Positions 35,359 through 44,119 are shown, numbered from the stretch's first letter. The stretch: 64,000 bases of DNA from Pseudomonadota bacterium (GCA_038533575.1 JBCAYL010000003.1:124001-188000); one strand, 5' to 3'. Notes: generated by a model from the sequence alone, not told the origin. A program made the numbers and translations.

Positions 35359-36234
35359 ATGGGCGTGATGATCCTCGACGGCGGCATGGGCCAGGAGCTC
35401 GTGAAGCGCGCGGGCAAGGCGACCTCGCTTTGGTCGGTGCAGGCCCTGATCGACAATCCGGGCCTCGTGCGGCAGGTCCATGACGAGTTCTTCGCGGCCG
35501 GTGCGCAGGTCGCCACGACCAACACCTATTCCGTGCGCCCTAACCGGATGAAGCACCACGGCATCTCCGAGCGCTACGAGGAGCTGCAGGTCCTTGCGTG
35601 CCGCATCGCCATGGAGGCACGCGATGCCCATGGCGGGGGGCTCGTGCTCGGTGGCATGTCGCCCCTCGGCTTCTCCTATCGGCCGGAGCAGGCGCCGCCC
35701 GCCGAGGAGGCGGCGCGGACCTTCGCGGAGATGTGCGAGCTCCAGAAGCCCTACGTGGATGCCTACATCCTCGAAACCATGGGTGGCGTGGAAGAGGCGC
35801 GCGGCGCGCTCATGGGCTGCTCGGGCAAGGGGAAGCCCGTCTGGCTCGCGGTGAGCGTGTCGGATGCGGATGGCACGAAGCTGCGCTCGGGCGAAGCGGT
35901 GACGGATATCCTGCCATTAGTAGACGAATTTGGACCTGACGCGCTCCTCATCAATTGCGCGCGGCCTGAAGCCGTGACTGTCGCCGTCGAGATGTTGCGC
36001 GAGACGAAGGTCAAGCTCGGCGCTTATGCCAACGGCTTCACCGGCATCGTGGACGCCTTCAACAGCGACAACGCCACGGTGGATCTCTTGTCTGCGCGCA
36101 CGGATCTCGGCCCCGCCGCCTATCTCGAGCATGCGAAGGCTTGGGCCGCGCTCGGTGCCACGCTCATCGGCGGCTGCTGCGAAGTGGGCCCCGATCATAT
36201 CGCAGCCCTTTCGGCGCATTTCAAAGGAGACTGA
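35359..36234 (+). CDS. Homocysteine S-methyltransferase family protein (BHMT-like)
   Basis: Zinc-dependent methyltransferase, 291 residues, of the S-methyltransf (PF02574) fold. The N-terminus ILDGGMGQELVKRAG is the family opening. The zinc cysteines are Cys 200 (LLINCARPEAV) and Cys 273/274 (LIGGCCEVG). Homocysteine would be methylated to methionine, with betaine, S-methylmethionine or a related methyl donor. Because it lies between two dimethylglycine/sarcosine-type dehydrogenases, betaine as donor is the natural inference: its product dimethylglycine would feed the neighbours. The ATG at 35359 begins the conserved N-terminus. The next gene starts after three bases. Confidence 0.87.
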   Translation: MGVMILDGGMGQELVKRAGKATSLWSVQALIDNPGLVRQVHDEFFAAGAQVATTNTYSVRPNRMKHHGISERYEELQVLACRIAMEARDAHGGGLVLGGMSPLGFSYRPEQAPPAEEAARTFAEMCELQKPYVDAYILETMGGVEEARGALMGCSGKGKPVWLAVSVSDADGTKLRSGEAVTDILPLVDEFGPDALLINCARPEAVTVAVEMLRETKVKLGAYANGFTGIVDAFNSDNATVDLLSARTDLGPAAYLEHAKAWAALGATLIGGCCEVGPDHIAALSAHFKGD

Positions 36235-36237
36235 GCA

Positions 36238-38676
36238 ATGACCCCGCCCTCCCATGCACGTGTCGTAATCATCGGGGGCGGGGTCATCGGGTGTTCGGTG
36301 GCCTACCATCTCACGAAGCTTGGCTGGCAGGACGTGGTGCTGCTCGAGCGCAAATCGCTCACCTCCGGCACGACGTGGCATGCGGCGGGGCTCATCGCGC
36401 AACTGCGGGCCTCGGCCAACATGACCCGCCTCGCCAAGTATTCGCAGGAGCTCTACGGCGCACTCGAGGAGGAGACGGGCGTGGCCACCGGCTTCAAGCG
36501 CTGCGGGTCGATCACCGTCGCCCTCACCGAGGAACGGCGGGAGGAGATCAACCGCCAGGCCGCCATGGCGCGCGCCTTTGGCGTGGAGGTCGAAGAAATC
36601 AGCCCCGCGGAGGTGAAGGAGAAATACGCCCATCTCGACATCGCGGGCGTCACGGGCGGCGTATGGCTCCCCCTCGACGGGCAGGGTGACCCGGCCAACA
36701 TTGCCCATGCTCTCGCCAAGGGCGCCCGGCAGCGTGGCGCGACGGTGCTCGAGCGGACGAGGGCCGTGGACGTGCGCCGCGAGGGGCGCCGTATCACCGG
36801 CGTGTCCTGGGCCAATGAAGCGGGCGAACAGGGCGAAATCGCCTGCGAGCACGTGGTCAATTGCGGGGGCATGTGGGGCCGCGACGTGGGGCGGATGCTC
36901 GGCACGAACGTGCCCCTACAGGCCTGCGAGCATTTCTACATCGTCACCGAGGCCATCGCGGGCCTCACCCAGATGCCCGTGCTGCGCGTGCCGGATGAAT
37001 GCGCCTACTACAAGGAAGACGCGGGCAAGATGCTCCTCGGCGCGTTCGAGCCGGAGGCCAAGCCCTGGGGGCCGATTCCGAACGATTTCGAGTTCGATCA
37101 GCTGCCCGAGGATTTCGACCATTTCGAGCCCATCCTCGAACAGGCCGTGGCGCGCATGCCCATGCTTGTGGAGGCGGGCATCCACACGTTCTTCAACGGG
37201 CCCGAGAGCTTCACGCCCGACGACGCATACCACCTCGGCCTTTGCCCGGAGATGGACAATGTCTGGGTGGCGGCGGGCTTCAATTCCATCGGCATCCAGT
37301 CCGCGGGCGGCGCGGGCATGGCGCTCGCGCAATGGATGGAAGCGGGCGAGAAGCCCTTCGATCTGGGCGACGTGGACATCTCCCGCATGGAGCCCTTCCA
37401 GGGCAACAAGACCTACCTTTGGGAGCGGTCGCGGGAGACGCTGGGCCTCCTTTACGCGGACCACTTCCCCTATCTCCAGAAGCGCACGGCGCGGGGCGTG
37501 CGTCGCTCGCCGTTTCACGCACAGCTCGCCGATCGCGGCGCGGTCTTCGGCGAGCTGGCGGGCTGGGAGCGGGCAAACTGGTTCGCGCGCGGCTCCCAGG
37601 AGGCGGAGTACAAGTATAGCTGGAAGCGGCAGAACTTCTTCGAGAACGTCCGCGAGGAGCACATGGCCATCCGCGAGGGTGTGGGCATGTATGACATGTC
37701 CTCTTTCGGGAAGATCCGCGTGGAGGGGCCTGATGCGGTGGCCTTCCTAAACTACGTGGCCGGCGGGCAGTATGACGTGCCGGTGGGTAGAATCGTCTAT
37801 TCGCAGTTCCTGAACTCACGCGGGGGGATCGAGGCGGATGTGACGATCACCCGGCTCTCAGAGACTGCCTTCCTCGTGGTGACGCCCGCGGCCACCCGGC
37901 TCGCCGATCAGACCTGGATGGAGCGGCACCGGGGCGATTTCCTCGTCGTCATCACGGATGTCACGCCCGCCGAGGGCGTGCTCGCTGTCATGGGGCCGAA
38001 ATCGCGGGATCTGCTTTCTTCCGTGTCGCCCGCTGATTTCTCCAATGACACCAACCCCTTCGGCACGGCGCAGGAGATCGAGATCGGCATGGGCCTCGCG
38101 CGGGCCCACCGCGTGACCTATGTGGGGGAGCTCGGCTGGGAGGTCTATGTCTCCGCCGATATGGCCGCTCATGTCTTCGAGACGCTCGCGGAGGCGGGCG
38201 AGGATCACGGGCTTAAGCTCTGCGGCATGCACATGATGGATACCTGCCGGATCGAGAAGGGCTTCCGCCATTTCGGCCATGACATCACCGCCGAGGATCA
38301 CGTGCTGGAAGCTGGGCTGGGCTTTGCCGTGAAGCGCGACAAGCCCGATTTCATCGGGCGCGAGGCCGTGCTGCGAAAGCGGGAGGCAGGGCTCGAGAAG
38401 CGGCTTCTCCAGTTCAAGCTCACCGATCCCGAGCCGCTCCTCTACCACAACGAGCCGGTGCTCCGGGACGGGGTGATCGTGGGCTTCCTGACCTCCGGGA
38501 GCTACGGGCATGCGCTAGGCGGGGCCATGGGGATGGGCTACGTGCCCTGCGCGGGGGAGACGGCCGACGACGTGCTCGCCTCCACCTACGAGATCGATGT
38601 CATGGGCGCACGCGTGCGGGCAGAGGCCTCGCTGAAGCCGCTCTACGATCCGATGGGCGCGCGGGCGAAGGCCTGA
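36238..38676 (+). CDS. FAD-dependent dehydrogenase with GcvT domain, dimethylglycine/sarcosine type (copy B)
   Basis: 812 residues with the same domain order as copy A: DAO domain with RVVIIGGGVIGCSVAYHLTKLGWQDVVLLERKSLTSGTTWHAAGLIAQLRASANMT (His 48 at the covalent-FAD position), FAO_M linker, GcvT domain and GcvT C-terminal barrel. The TWHAAGLI and FGHDITAEDHVLEAGLGFAVK stretches are typical of sarcosine/dimethylglycine dehydrogenases of Roseobacters. The GcvT motif MMDTCRIEKGFRHFGHDI is intact. It is the last gene of the likely five-gene operon. A composite intergenic repeat follows directly. Confidence 0.88.
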   Translation: MTPPSHARVVIIGGGVIGCSVAYHLTKLGWQDVVLLERKSLTSGTTWHAAGLIAQLRASANMTRLAKYSQELYGALEEETGVATGFKRCGSITVALTEERREEINRQAAMARAFGVEVEEISPAEVKEKYAHLDIAGVTGGVWLPLDGQGDPANIAHALAKGARQRGATVLERTRAVDVRREGRRITGVSWANEAGEQGEIACEHVVNCGGMWGRDVGRMLGTNVPLQACEHFYIVTEAIAGLTQMPVLRVPDECAYYKEDAGKMLLGAFEPEAKPWGPIPNDFEFDQLPEDFDHFEPILEQAVARMPMLVEAGIHTFFNGPESFTPDDAYHLGLCPEMDNVWVAAGFNSIGIQSAGGAGMALAQWMEAGEKPFDLGDVDISRMEPFQGNKTYLWERSRETLGLLYADHFPYLQKRTARGVRRSPFHAQLADRGAVFGELAGWERANWFARGSQEAEYKYSWKRQNFFENVREEHMAIREGVGMYDMSSFGKIRVEGPDAVAFLNYVAGGQYDVPVGRIVYSQFLNSRGGIEADVTITRLSETAFLVVTPAATRLADQTWMERHRGDFLVVITDVTPAEGVLAVMGPKSRDLLSSVSPADFSNDTNPFGTAQEIEIGMGLARAHRVTYVGELGWEVYVSADMAAHVFETLAEAGEDHGLKLCGMHMMDTCRIEKGFRHFGHDITAEDHVLEAGLGFAVKRDKPDFIGREAVLRKREAGLEKRLLQFKLTDPEPLLYHNEPVLRDGVIVGFLTSGSYGHALGGAMGMGYVPCAGETADDVLASTYEIDVMGARVRAEASLKPLYDPMGARAKA

Positions 38677-38693
38677 AACAGCGGGCGCGCTCT

Positions 38694-38797
38694 GCCCCGG
38701 ACTTGATCCGGGGCATTTTCCGTTTTCCTCGATGGCATGATTTTCTCCCGTCAGCTACAGTTCCCTTGTTGGTGAAGGCCCCGGGTCAGGCCCGAGG
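38694..38797. repeat. Composite intergenic inverted repeat (copy 2)
   Basis: Left near-palindrome at 38694-38714 (GCCCCGG, ACTTGAT, CCGGGGC) and right one at 38778-38797 (CCCCGGGTCAGGCCCGAGG), about 63 bases apart. They have the same order and orientation as in the 128-base element at 5222-5349. It fills most of the gap between the dehydrogenase and rarD. The GGACTTGATCCGGGG and CCGGGTCAGGCCCG motifs are of a kind dispersed in alphaproteobacterial intergenic regions. Confidence 0.72.
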
Positions 38798-38846
38798 AGG
38801 GGAGAGACGGCTTCCGCGCCCTACACGAAGGGCGTAAGGGCATCAC

Positions 38847-39728
38847 ATGACCGAGAACCGCGACACGCCCGAAGGCCTCGCCTTTGCCCTCGGAGCCTTC
38901 GGGCTCTGGGGCTTCCTTCCGCTCTACCTGAAATGGCTGGAGCATGTGCCTGCCGTGGAGGTGGTGGCGCATCGCGTCATCTGGTCGGTCCCGGTGGCGG
39001 GCGCGGTGCTCATCGCGCTCGGGCGGACGGACACGCTGCGCGCCGCGCTCCGTGATCCCCGGGCGCTCGGAATGGCGGCGGTGACGGCGGCGCTCATTTC
39101 CACGAACTGGGCCGTCTACGTCTATGCCATCGCAAGCGAGCAGGCCGTTCAGGCTGCGCTCGGCTACTACATCAACCCGCTCTTTTCCGTCCTCCTCGGC
39201 GCGCTCCTCTTGGGCGAGCGGCTCGACGGGCTGCAATGGGCGGCGATCGGGCTCGCCGGCATCGCCGTCGCCGTGCTCACGGTGGATGCGGGCGAGGTGC
39301 CGATCATCGGCCTCGCGCTGATGCTCACCTTCGGCTTCTACGCGCTGGCCAAGAAGCAGCTGCCCATCGGGCCGAACCAGGGCTTTCTCCTCGAGGTGCT
39401 GATCCTGACGCCCCCCGCGCTGGCCTATATCGCGTGGCTCGAAGGCACCGGCGCGGGCAGCTTTGCTGCCGCGCCCTGGCTTCTCCTCGGCTGCGGGCTC
39501 GTCACGGCAGTCCCACTCATGCTCTACGCCAACGGCGCCAAGCGGCTGAAGCTCTCGACCATCGGGATGCTGCAATACCTCGCGCCGACGATGATCCTGA
39601 TCATCGCCGTGGTGATCTTTGGCGAGCCCTTCGGGACCGCCCGCGCGGTGGCCTTCCCGATGATCTGGGCCGCGCTTGCCCTTTATTCGATCTCGCTCTT
39701 CAGGCAGGTGCGCCGTGCCCGCCCTTGA
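38847..39728 (+). CDS. rarD: RarD-type EamA-family transporter
   Basis: Inner-membrane protein, 293 residues, with ten hydrophobic helices in two EamA repeats. The N-terminus GLAFALGAFGLWGFLPLYLKWLEHVPAVEVVAHRVIWSVPV and the repeat-2 part LPIGPNQGFLLEVLILTPPALAYI and MLQYLAPTMILIIAVVIFGEP are diagnostic for RarD (chloramphenicol-sensitive protein family). The physiological substrate is unknown; metabolite export is likely. It overlaps the following pseudouridine synthase gene by 14 bases. Confidence 0.92.
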   Translation: MTENRDTPEGLAFALGAFGLWGFLPLYLKWLEHVPAVEVVAHRVIWSVPVAGAVLIALGRTDTLRAALRDPRALGMAAVTAALISTNWAVYVYAIASEQAVQAALGYYINPLFSVLLGALLLGERLDGLQWAAIGLAGIAVAVLTVDAGEVPIIGLALMLTFGFYALAKKQLPIGPNQGFLLEVLILTPPALAYIAWLEGTGAGSFAAAPWLLLGCGLVTAVPLMLYANGAKRLKLSTIGMLQYLAPTMILIIAVVIFGEPFGTARAVAFPMIWAALALYSISLFRQVRRARP

Positions 39729-40368
39729 GGATCCCTACAATCCGCCCAGCGACCCGCTCACGATCCTGCACCTCGACCATGAGCTTCTGGCCGTGGACAA
39801 GCCCGCCGGGCTTCTCAGCGTCCCGGGGAAGGGCGCGCACCTTGCGGACTGTCTTCTGAGCCGTCTGGAGGCGACCTATCCCGGCGTCCGGCTCGTGCAC
39901 CGGCTCGACCGCGACACCTCCGGCGTCATGATCTTTGCGCTTTCGGCCCTCGCCCAGCGCCACCTGGGGCTGCAATTCGAGAAGCGGCAGGTGCGGAAGG
40001 TCTATCTCGCCGAGGTGGCCGGGCGGCTCGAGGGGCAGGGCGTCATCGATGCGCCCATCACCGTCGATTGGCCGAACCGCCCGCGCCAGAAGATCGACGC
40101 TGGGGAAGGCCGCGCGGCGCTCACCGAGTGGCGCGCCAAGAGCCCTGGCGAGACGACCCGCGTGGAGCTGCGCCCGCAGACCGGCCGCTCCCACCAGTTG
40201 CGGCTGCACATGGAGCATATCGGGCACCCGATTCTCGGCGATGTCTTTTACGGCACGGAGGAGACGCGCCAGAGCCGCCCGCGGCTCATGCTCCACGCCT
40301 GGAAACTGAGCCTCCGGCATCCCGACGGGGGCGAACGCCTCGAATTTCGGGCGCAACCGCCCTTCTAG
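39715..40368 (+). CDS. RluA-family pseudouridine synthase
   Basis: RNA-modifying enzyme, 217 residues, that turns uridine into pseudouridine in rRNA or tRNA. The catalytic motif is LVHRLDRDTSGVMIFA, with Asp 65 as nucleophile. The partner motifs LLAVDKPAGLLSVPGKG and RTGRSHQLRLHMEHIGHPILGDVFYG-like (PQTGRSHQLRLHMEHIGHPILGD) are complete. The short form without S4 domain fits RluA (23S U746/tRNA U32) rather than RluC/D. It starts with GTG at 39715 inside the end of rarD, which implies translational coupling. Confidence 0.9.
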   Translation: MPALEDPYNPPSDPLTILHLDHELLAVDKPAGLLSVPGKGAHLADCLLSRLEATYPGVRLVHRLDRDTSGVMIFALSALAQRHLGLQFEKRQVRKVYLAEVAGRLEGQGVIDAPITVDWPNRPRQKIDAGEGRAALTEWRAKSPGETTRVELRPQTGRSHQLRLHMEHIGHPILGDVFYGTEETRQSRPRLMLHAWKLSLRHPDGGERLEFRAQPPF

Positions 40369-40508
40369 TCGTCGGGCATCGGCGGAAAAGCGAGCACGGG
40401 CGCGGGCGTGCCACGATTTCTTTTCGCCTCCCGTCCCCGCGCCCTTAGGTTCGCGATGTAGGGTGACACATCCGGCATGTGTGGCGTGGGTGAAGACGGG
40501 CGAGGCGA

Positions 40509-40967
40509 ATGGCGAAGACGCATGTCGACGCGCGAGCAATCTGTGAGGAGCTCGCGGCCCGCAGTGCCGAGGCGCTGCTTTCCAAGGATTTCGAGAGCTT
40601 CCTCTCGATGACCCAAGTGCCCACGACCGTGGAAACCTTCGACGGACGTCGGCAACTGCGCACGCGCGCGGAAGTGAAAGAAACCTTCGAAGGCGTTTGC
40701 GACCACTACGCAAGGATCGGCGCGACCGACATCGTGCGCAGCGTGATCGCCGCCGAATATGTGGACGGTACAATCAGGGGCACGCTCGAGTGCCGCGTGC
40801 TCGCAGGGCAGATCCTCGTGCGCGCGCCGTTTGTGATCTACTCCACCTATGTGGAGGAAGACGGGGCCTGGAAGGTGGCCGAGAGCAGCTATGTCTGCGA
40901 CGACGCCCCGTCCTACACGCGTGCATTGAGCCATGGCCCCGGTGCGCGGCCCACGGCATCGGAGTAA
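40509..40967 (+). CDS. NTF2-like (SnoaL-type) protein, function unknown
   Basis: 152 residues with an alpha+beta cone pattern: an N-terminal helix CEELAARSAEALLSKDFESFLSMTQVPTTVETFDGRRQLRTRAEVKETFEGVCDHYARIG, then strands (TLECRVLAGQILVRAPFVIYSTYVEEDGAWKVAESSYV). This matches the NTF2-like superfamily, which includes isomerases, hydratases and ligand-binding proteins. No catalytic residue can be assigned. It lies alone between the pseudouridine synthase and the convergent aldehyde dehydrogenase gene. Confidence 0.7.
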   Translation: MAKTHVDARAICEELAARSAEALLSKDFESFLSMTQVPTTVETFDGRRQLRTRAEVKETFEGVCDHYARIGATDIVRSVIAAEYVDGTIRGTLECRVLAGQILVRAPFVIYSTYVEEDGAWKVAESSYVCDDAPSYTRALSHGPGARPTASE

Positions 40968-40976
40968 TCCAGTGGA

Positions 40977-42404
40977 TCAGCAGCCGCTGATCGCCTTCAC
41001 CTCCTGGAATTCCTCGATCCCGAAGAGCCCGCCCTCGCGGCCATTGCCGGATTGCTTCATCCCACCGAAGGGCGAGCCGCGGCCGAAGCCCTTGCCGTTC
41101 GTTTCGATCATGCCCGCGCGGAGCTTGCGCGCCATGCGCAGGCGGAGGTCGTCATCGCTGGTCTGGACGTAGTTCGTCAGGCCATAGGGCGTGTCATTGG
41201 CGATGCGCACCGCCTCTTCCTCGGTGTCGAAAGGGATGATGGACAGGACCGGGCCAAAGATTTCCTCGCGCGCGATGGTCATGTCGTTCGTCACATCGGC
41301 GAAGACGGTGGGGCGCACGTAATAGCCGCGGTTGAGCCCGTCCGGGCGTCCCATGCCGCCGGCAACGAGACGGGCGCCTTCGTCGACGCCCGCCTGGATG
41401 AGGCCCTGGATCTTGTCGAACTGCGTCTCCGAGACGACGGGGCCGATATGGCGGCCTTCCTCTGAGCCAGCGGCGACCTTGGTGGCTTCCGCGGTCTCCG
41501 CGGCCTGTTCCACAGCCTCGTCGTAGCGCGCGCGCTCGACGAGCATGCGCGTGGGCGCGTTGCAGCTCTGGCCGGAATTGTTGAAGCAGTGGCGCGCGCC
41601 TCGGATGACGGCCTTTTCATCGGCATCCGCGAAGATGACATTCGCGCCTTTTCCGCCAAGCTCGAGGCTCACGCGCTTGAGGTTCGACACCGAAGCGGCG
41701 GTGATCAGCCGCCCGGCCCGCGTCGACCCGGTGAAGGAGATCATGTCCACATCCATGTGCTCGGAGAGCTGCGTGCCGACGCCCGGCCCATCGCCATTGA
41801 CCATGTTGTAGACGCCCGCAGGGCAGCCGGCCTCATGCATGATCTCGGAGAAGACATAGGAAGAGAGTGGCGCGATCTCGGAGGGCTTGAGGACCATGGT
41901 GCAGCCCGCCGCGATGGCGGGGATGACCTTCAGCGTCACCTGGTTCATAGGCCAGTTCCACGGCGTGATCATGCCGACGACGCCGATGGGCTCCCGGTGG
42001 ATGCGCTCGCCAGATTTCTCGCTGCGCACGCTCTCCCATTCGATGGCCTCGAAGGCTTCGAGAAATCCCTTGATGTGCCAGGTGCCCGAGGTGGTCTGGC
42101 TGGCGCGGGCCATGTCGATGGGCGCGCCCATCTCGAGCGAGATCGCGCGCGACATGTCCTCGGCGCGGGCCTCGTAGGCGGCGAAGATCGCCTCGATGAG
42201 GTCCTTGCGCTCGGCGGGGCTGGTTTGTGACCAGCTCTCGAAGGCGGCACGCGCCGCTGCGACGGCGGCATTCGTATCGGCCGCGTCGCCCAGCGAGATG
42301 ACGGCGCATTGCTCTTCGGTGGAGGGATCGATGACGGCGAAATCGTTGGGCGCGGCCGGATCGACCCACGCGCCATTGATGTAGAATTGACGGTTCTCGA
42401 TCAT
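40977..42404 (-). CDS. Aldehyde dehydrogenase family protein
   Basis: NAD(P)-dependent aldehyde oxidation, 475 residues. Catalytic Cys is in NNSGQSCNAPTR (about residue 280), the general-base Glu is in VSLELGGKGANVIF, and the nucleotide-binding stretch SFTGSTRAGRLI and the FGPVLSIIPFDTEEEAVRIANDTPYGL region are intact. It resembles broad-substrate ALDHs (GabD/BetB-like group). The substrate cannot be assigned, although betaine aldehyde or a product of the betaine pathway would be possible. Start at 42404 is chosen because MIENRQFYINGAWV is the family N-terminus. It is divergent from the peroxiredoxin gene. Confidence 0.92.
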   Translation of the reverse strand: MIENRQFYINGAWVDPAAPNDFAVIDPSTEEQCAVISLGDAADTNAAVAAARAAFESWSQTSPAERKDLIEAIFAAYEARAEDMSRAISLEMGAPIDMARASQTTSGTWHIKGFLEAFEAIEWESVRSEKSGERIHREPIGVVGMITPWNWPMNQVTLKVIPAIAAGCTMVLKPSEIAPLSSYVFSEIMHEAGCPAGVYNMVNGDGPGVGTQLSEHMDVDMISFTGSTRAGRLITAASVSNLKRVSLELGGKGANVIFADADEKAVIRGARHCFNNSGQSCNAPTRMLVERARYDEAVEQAAETAEATKVAAGSEEGRHIGPVVSETQFDKIQGLIQAGVDEGARLVAGGMGRPDGLNRGYYVRPTVFADVTNDMTIAREEIFGPVLSIIPFDTEEEAVRIANDTPYGLTNYVQTSDDDLRLRMARKLRAGMIETNGKGFGRGSPFGGMKQSGNGREGGLFGIEEFQEVKAISGC

Positions 42405-42583
42405 GGGACGGCCTCCGCTGGCGTGGTTTGGGCCAGAGTTGTCCCGCCGCCGAGGCATCGTCAAGGCCGCGCGTTCCAGCGTGGCGCGCGGGAGAGGAAA
42501 CCGTCCCTATATCTCGCGGGGGCCTCTACAAAATTCGGCCCAGAGCTTAGTTTGCATGTTGAACATTCACGAGGTTTTTTCCG

Positions 42584-43237
42584 ATGACCCTGCGCATCAA
42601 CGACACGATCCCCGATCTCAAGCTCACCACCGACAAGGGCGAGATCGCGCTCCACGATTGGGTGGGCGACAGCTGGGCGATCATCTTCTCGCACCCCAAG
42701 GATTTCACCCCGGTCTGCACGACCGAGTTCTCCGCCGTCGCCAAGCTGGCCGAGGAATGGGCCAAGCGCGACACGAAAGTGCTCGGCGTTTCCGTGGACG
42801 GCGTGGAAGATCACGTGAAGTGGAAGGCCGATATCGAGAGCCTCGAGGGCGCGAAGCCTGAATTTGCCATCGTGGCCGATGACGGCCTCGAGATGGCGAA
42901 GGCCTTTGACATGCTGCCCGCCGAGGCCGTGCTCCCCGATGGCCGCACGCCCGCCGACAGCGCCACAGTGCGCTCGGTCTTCATCGTGGGGCCGGACAAG
43001 AAGCTGAAGCTCTCCATGACGTACCCGATGACGGTGGGCCGCAATTTCTCAGAGATCCTGCGTGCCCTCGACGCTCTCCAAACGAGCGGCCGCGAAAACG
43101 TGGCGACGCCGGCGAACTGGTCGGTGGGCGACGACATCGTCGTGCCCGTCGCCGTAAGCGACGCCGACGCCATCGCGAAATACGGCGCCATCGAAACGCG
43201 CCTGCCCTACCTGCGGACAGCGAAACTCGCCTCCTGA
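42584..43237 (+). CDS. 1-Cys peroxiredoxin (Prx6-type)
   Basis: Peroxide-reducing enzyme, 217 residues. The peroxidatic Cys is Cys 45 in HPKDFTPVCTTEFSAVAKLA, and no second Cys exists anywhere in the protein, so it is a strict 1-Cys type. The length, the C-terminal extension (ATPANWSVGDDIVVPVAVSD) and SMTYPMTVGRNFSEILRALDALQ match the Prx6 family. GAGG lies nine bases before the ATG. The terminator of this gene lies inside the 3' end of the convergent glycosyltransferase gene. Confidence 0.92.
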   Translation: MTLRINDTIPDLKLTTDKGEIALHDWVGDSWAIIFSHPKDFTPVCTTEFSAVAKLAEEWAKRDTKVLGVSVDGVEDHVKWKADIESLEGAKPEFAIVADDGLEMAKAFDMLPAEAVLPDGRTPADSATVRSVFIVGPDKKLKLSMTYPMTVGRNFSEILRALDALQTSGRENVATPANWSVGDDIVVPVAVSDADAIAKYGAIETRLPYLRTAKLAS

Positions 43238-43246
43238 CCGTGCGGC

Positions 43247-43294
43247 GCCCTATCAGCGAGGCCAGCCATAGTAGCGGGTCATCGCTGATAGGGC
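43247..43294 (+). terminator. Terminator of the peroxiredoxin gene, overlapping the end of the convergent glycosyltransferase gene
   Basis: Perfect 13-base arms GCCCTATCAGCGA (43247-43259) and TCGCTGATAGGGC (43282-43294) with a 22-base loop and a short TTTG tail on the plus strand. All but the first six bases lie inside the coding sequence of the minus-strand glycosyltransferase gene. Confidence 0.7.
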
Positions 43295-44119
43295 TTTGTC
43301 GTTGCCTTCTCCGTAGAGATTGGCTCCCTTGAGGTTGGTCTCTTGGCTCCCGGGCCATTCGATTAAGTGGAATTGGCCTGCCAGTTTCGAAGCGTGGCGC
43401 CCCGCCAAGCGCGTCATGAAATAGAGCCAGACGTCGTCGGTCGTGGGTGCAAGTTCCGTAAACAAGTCCTCGCGCGTGACATCCTCGTGCAGCAGGTCTG
43501 CGCTGTAGGTCGCTCCTCCGCCGCTGGTCGGAAAAATCATGCTACCGCTAGTTGCCGCCGTCAAATAGCGGTCCCAATCAGCATAAGGTCGCGGTCTGCC
43601 GGACCAAGTGGAGCGGATGCGGTGGGCGCGGTGACATTGCACCGACTTTCCGTCATAGGCCGCCAGCAGTCGTTCCAGCCAGTCCTGCGGAAAGTAGAGA
43701 TCATCGTCGGCGGCGATGAGCACTGCCTCGGGCCAAGCTTTCAGCGCGGGCACGATCTTCTTGTAGGACCGAAGCTCCGTACAGGTTTCGATCTTGAGGC
43801 CCAGCGCCTCCAACTCCGTGACCTTTTCGGGTACGAGGGCGCGGTCTTCGCGGGTCAACCACAGGGCGATAGCGTCCGGCCGCACCGTCTGCAACAGGAG
43901 TGACCGGAGTGTCAGGTGCAGCGTCGCGAAGCGCGCGGGGTATGAGGTCAGGGTGACGATGACCGGATGCGGCAAGGTGTGCATCGGGCTTTCGGGAAAC
44001 TCCGACAGTGCCAGGGCGCCTAGGCGCGGGACCTCGACCTCCAGCGCGTGGCGGCGCGCGGCCTCCCGTGCCTGCTTGAAGTCACGGATATGGGCCTTGA
44101 CTGCGCGGCGGCCGATCAT
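43253..44119 (-). CDS. Glycosyltransferase (GT-A type), capsule/LPS-type family
   Basis: 288 residues. After a basic N-terminal segment the GT-A-like core reads VIVTLTSYPARFATLHLTLRSLLLQTVRPDAIALWLTREDRALVPEKV, then VLIAADDDLYFPQDWLERLLAAYDG with the DxD-like metal motif. The C-terminal part contains TTDDVWLYFMTRLAGRHASKL and the acceptor region. It is probably involved in synthesis of a surface polysaccharide. It overlaps the upstream glycosyltransferase gene by four bases (ATGA), so they form a pair. Donor and acceptor sugars cannot be inferred. Confidence 0.8.
   Translation of the reverse strand: MIGRRAVKAHIRDFKQAREAARRHALEVEVPRLGALALSEFPESPMHTLPHPVIVTLTSYPARFATLHLTLRSLLLQTVRPDAIALWLTREDRALVPEKVTELEALGLKIETCTELRSYKKIVPALKAWPEAVLIAADDDLYFPQDWLERLLAAYDGKSVQCHRAHRIRSTWSGRPRPYADWDRYLTAATSGSMIFPTSGGGATYSADLLHEDVTREDLFTELAPTTDDVWLYFMTRLAGRHASKLAGQFHLIEWPGSQETNLKGANLYGEGNDKALSAMTRYYGWPR

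Noticed and set aside
40977-42404. Aldehyde dehydrogenase as part of the betaine cassette (BetB)
   Set aside because: It is 2.3 kb away, on the other strand, separated by rarD, the pseudouridine synthase and an NTF2-like gene, and no BetB-specific mark was recognised.
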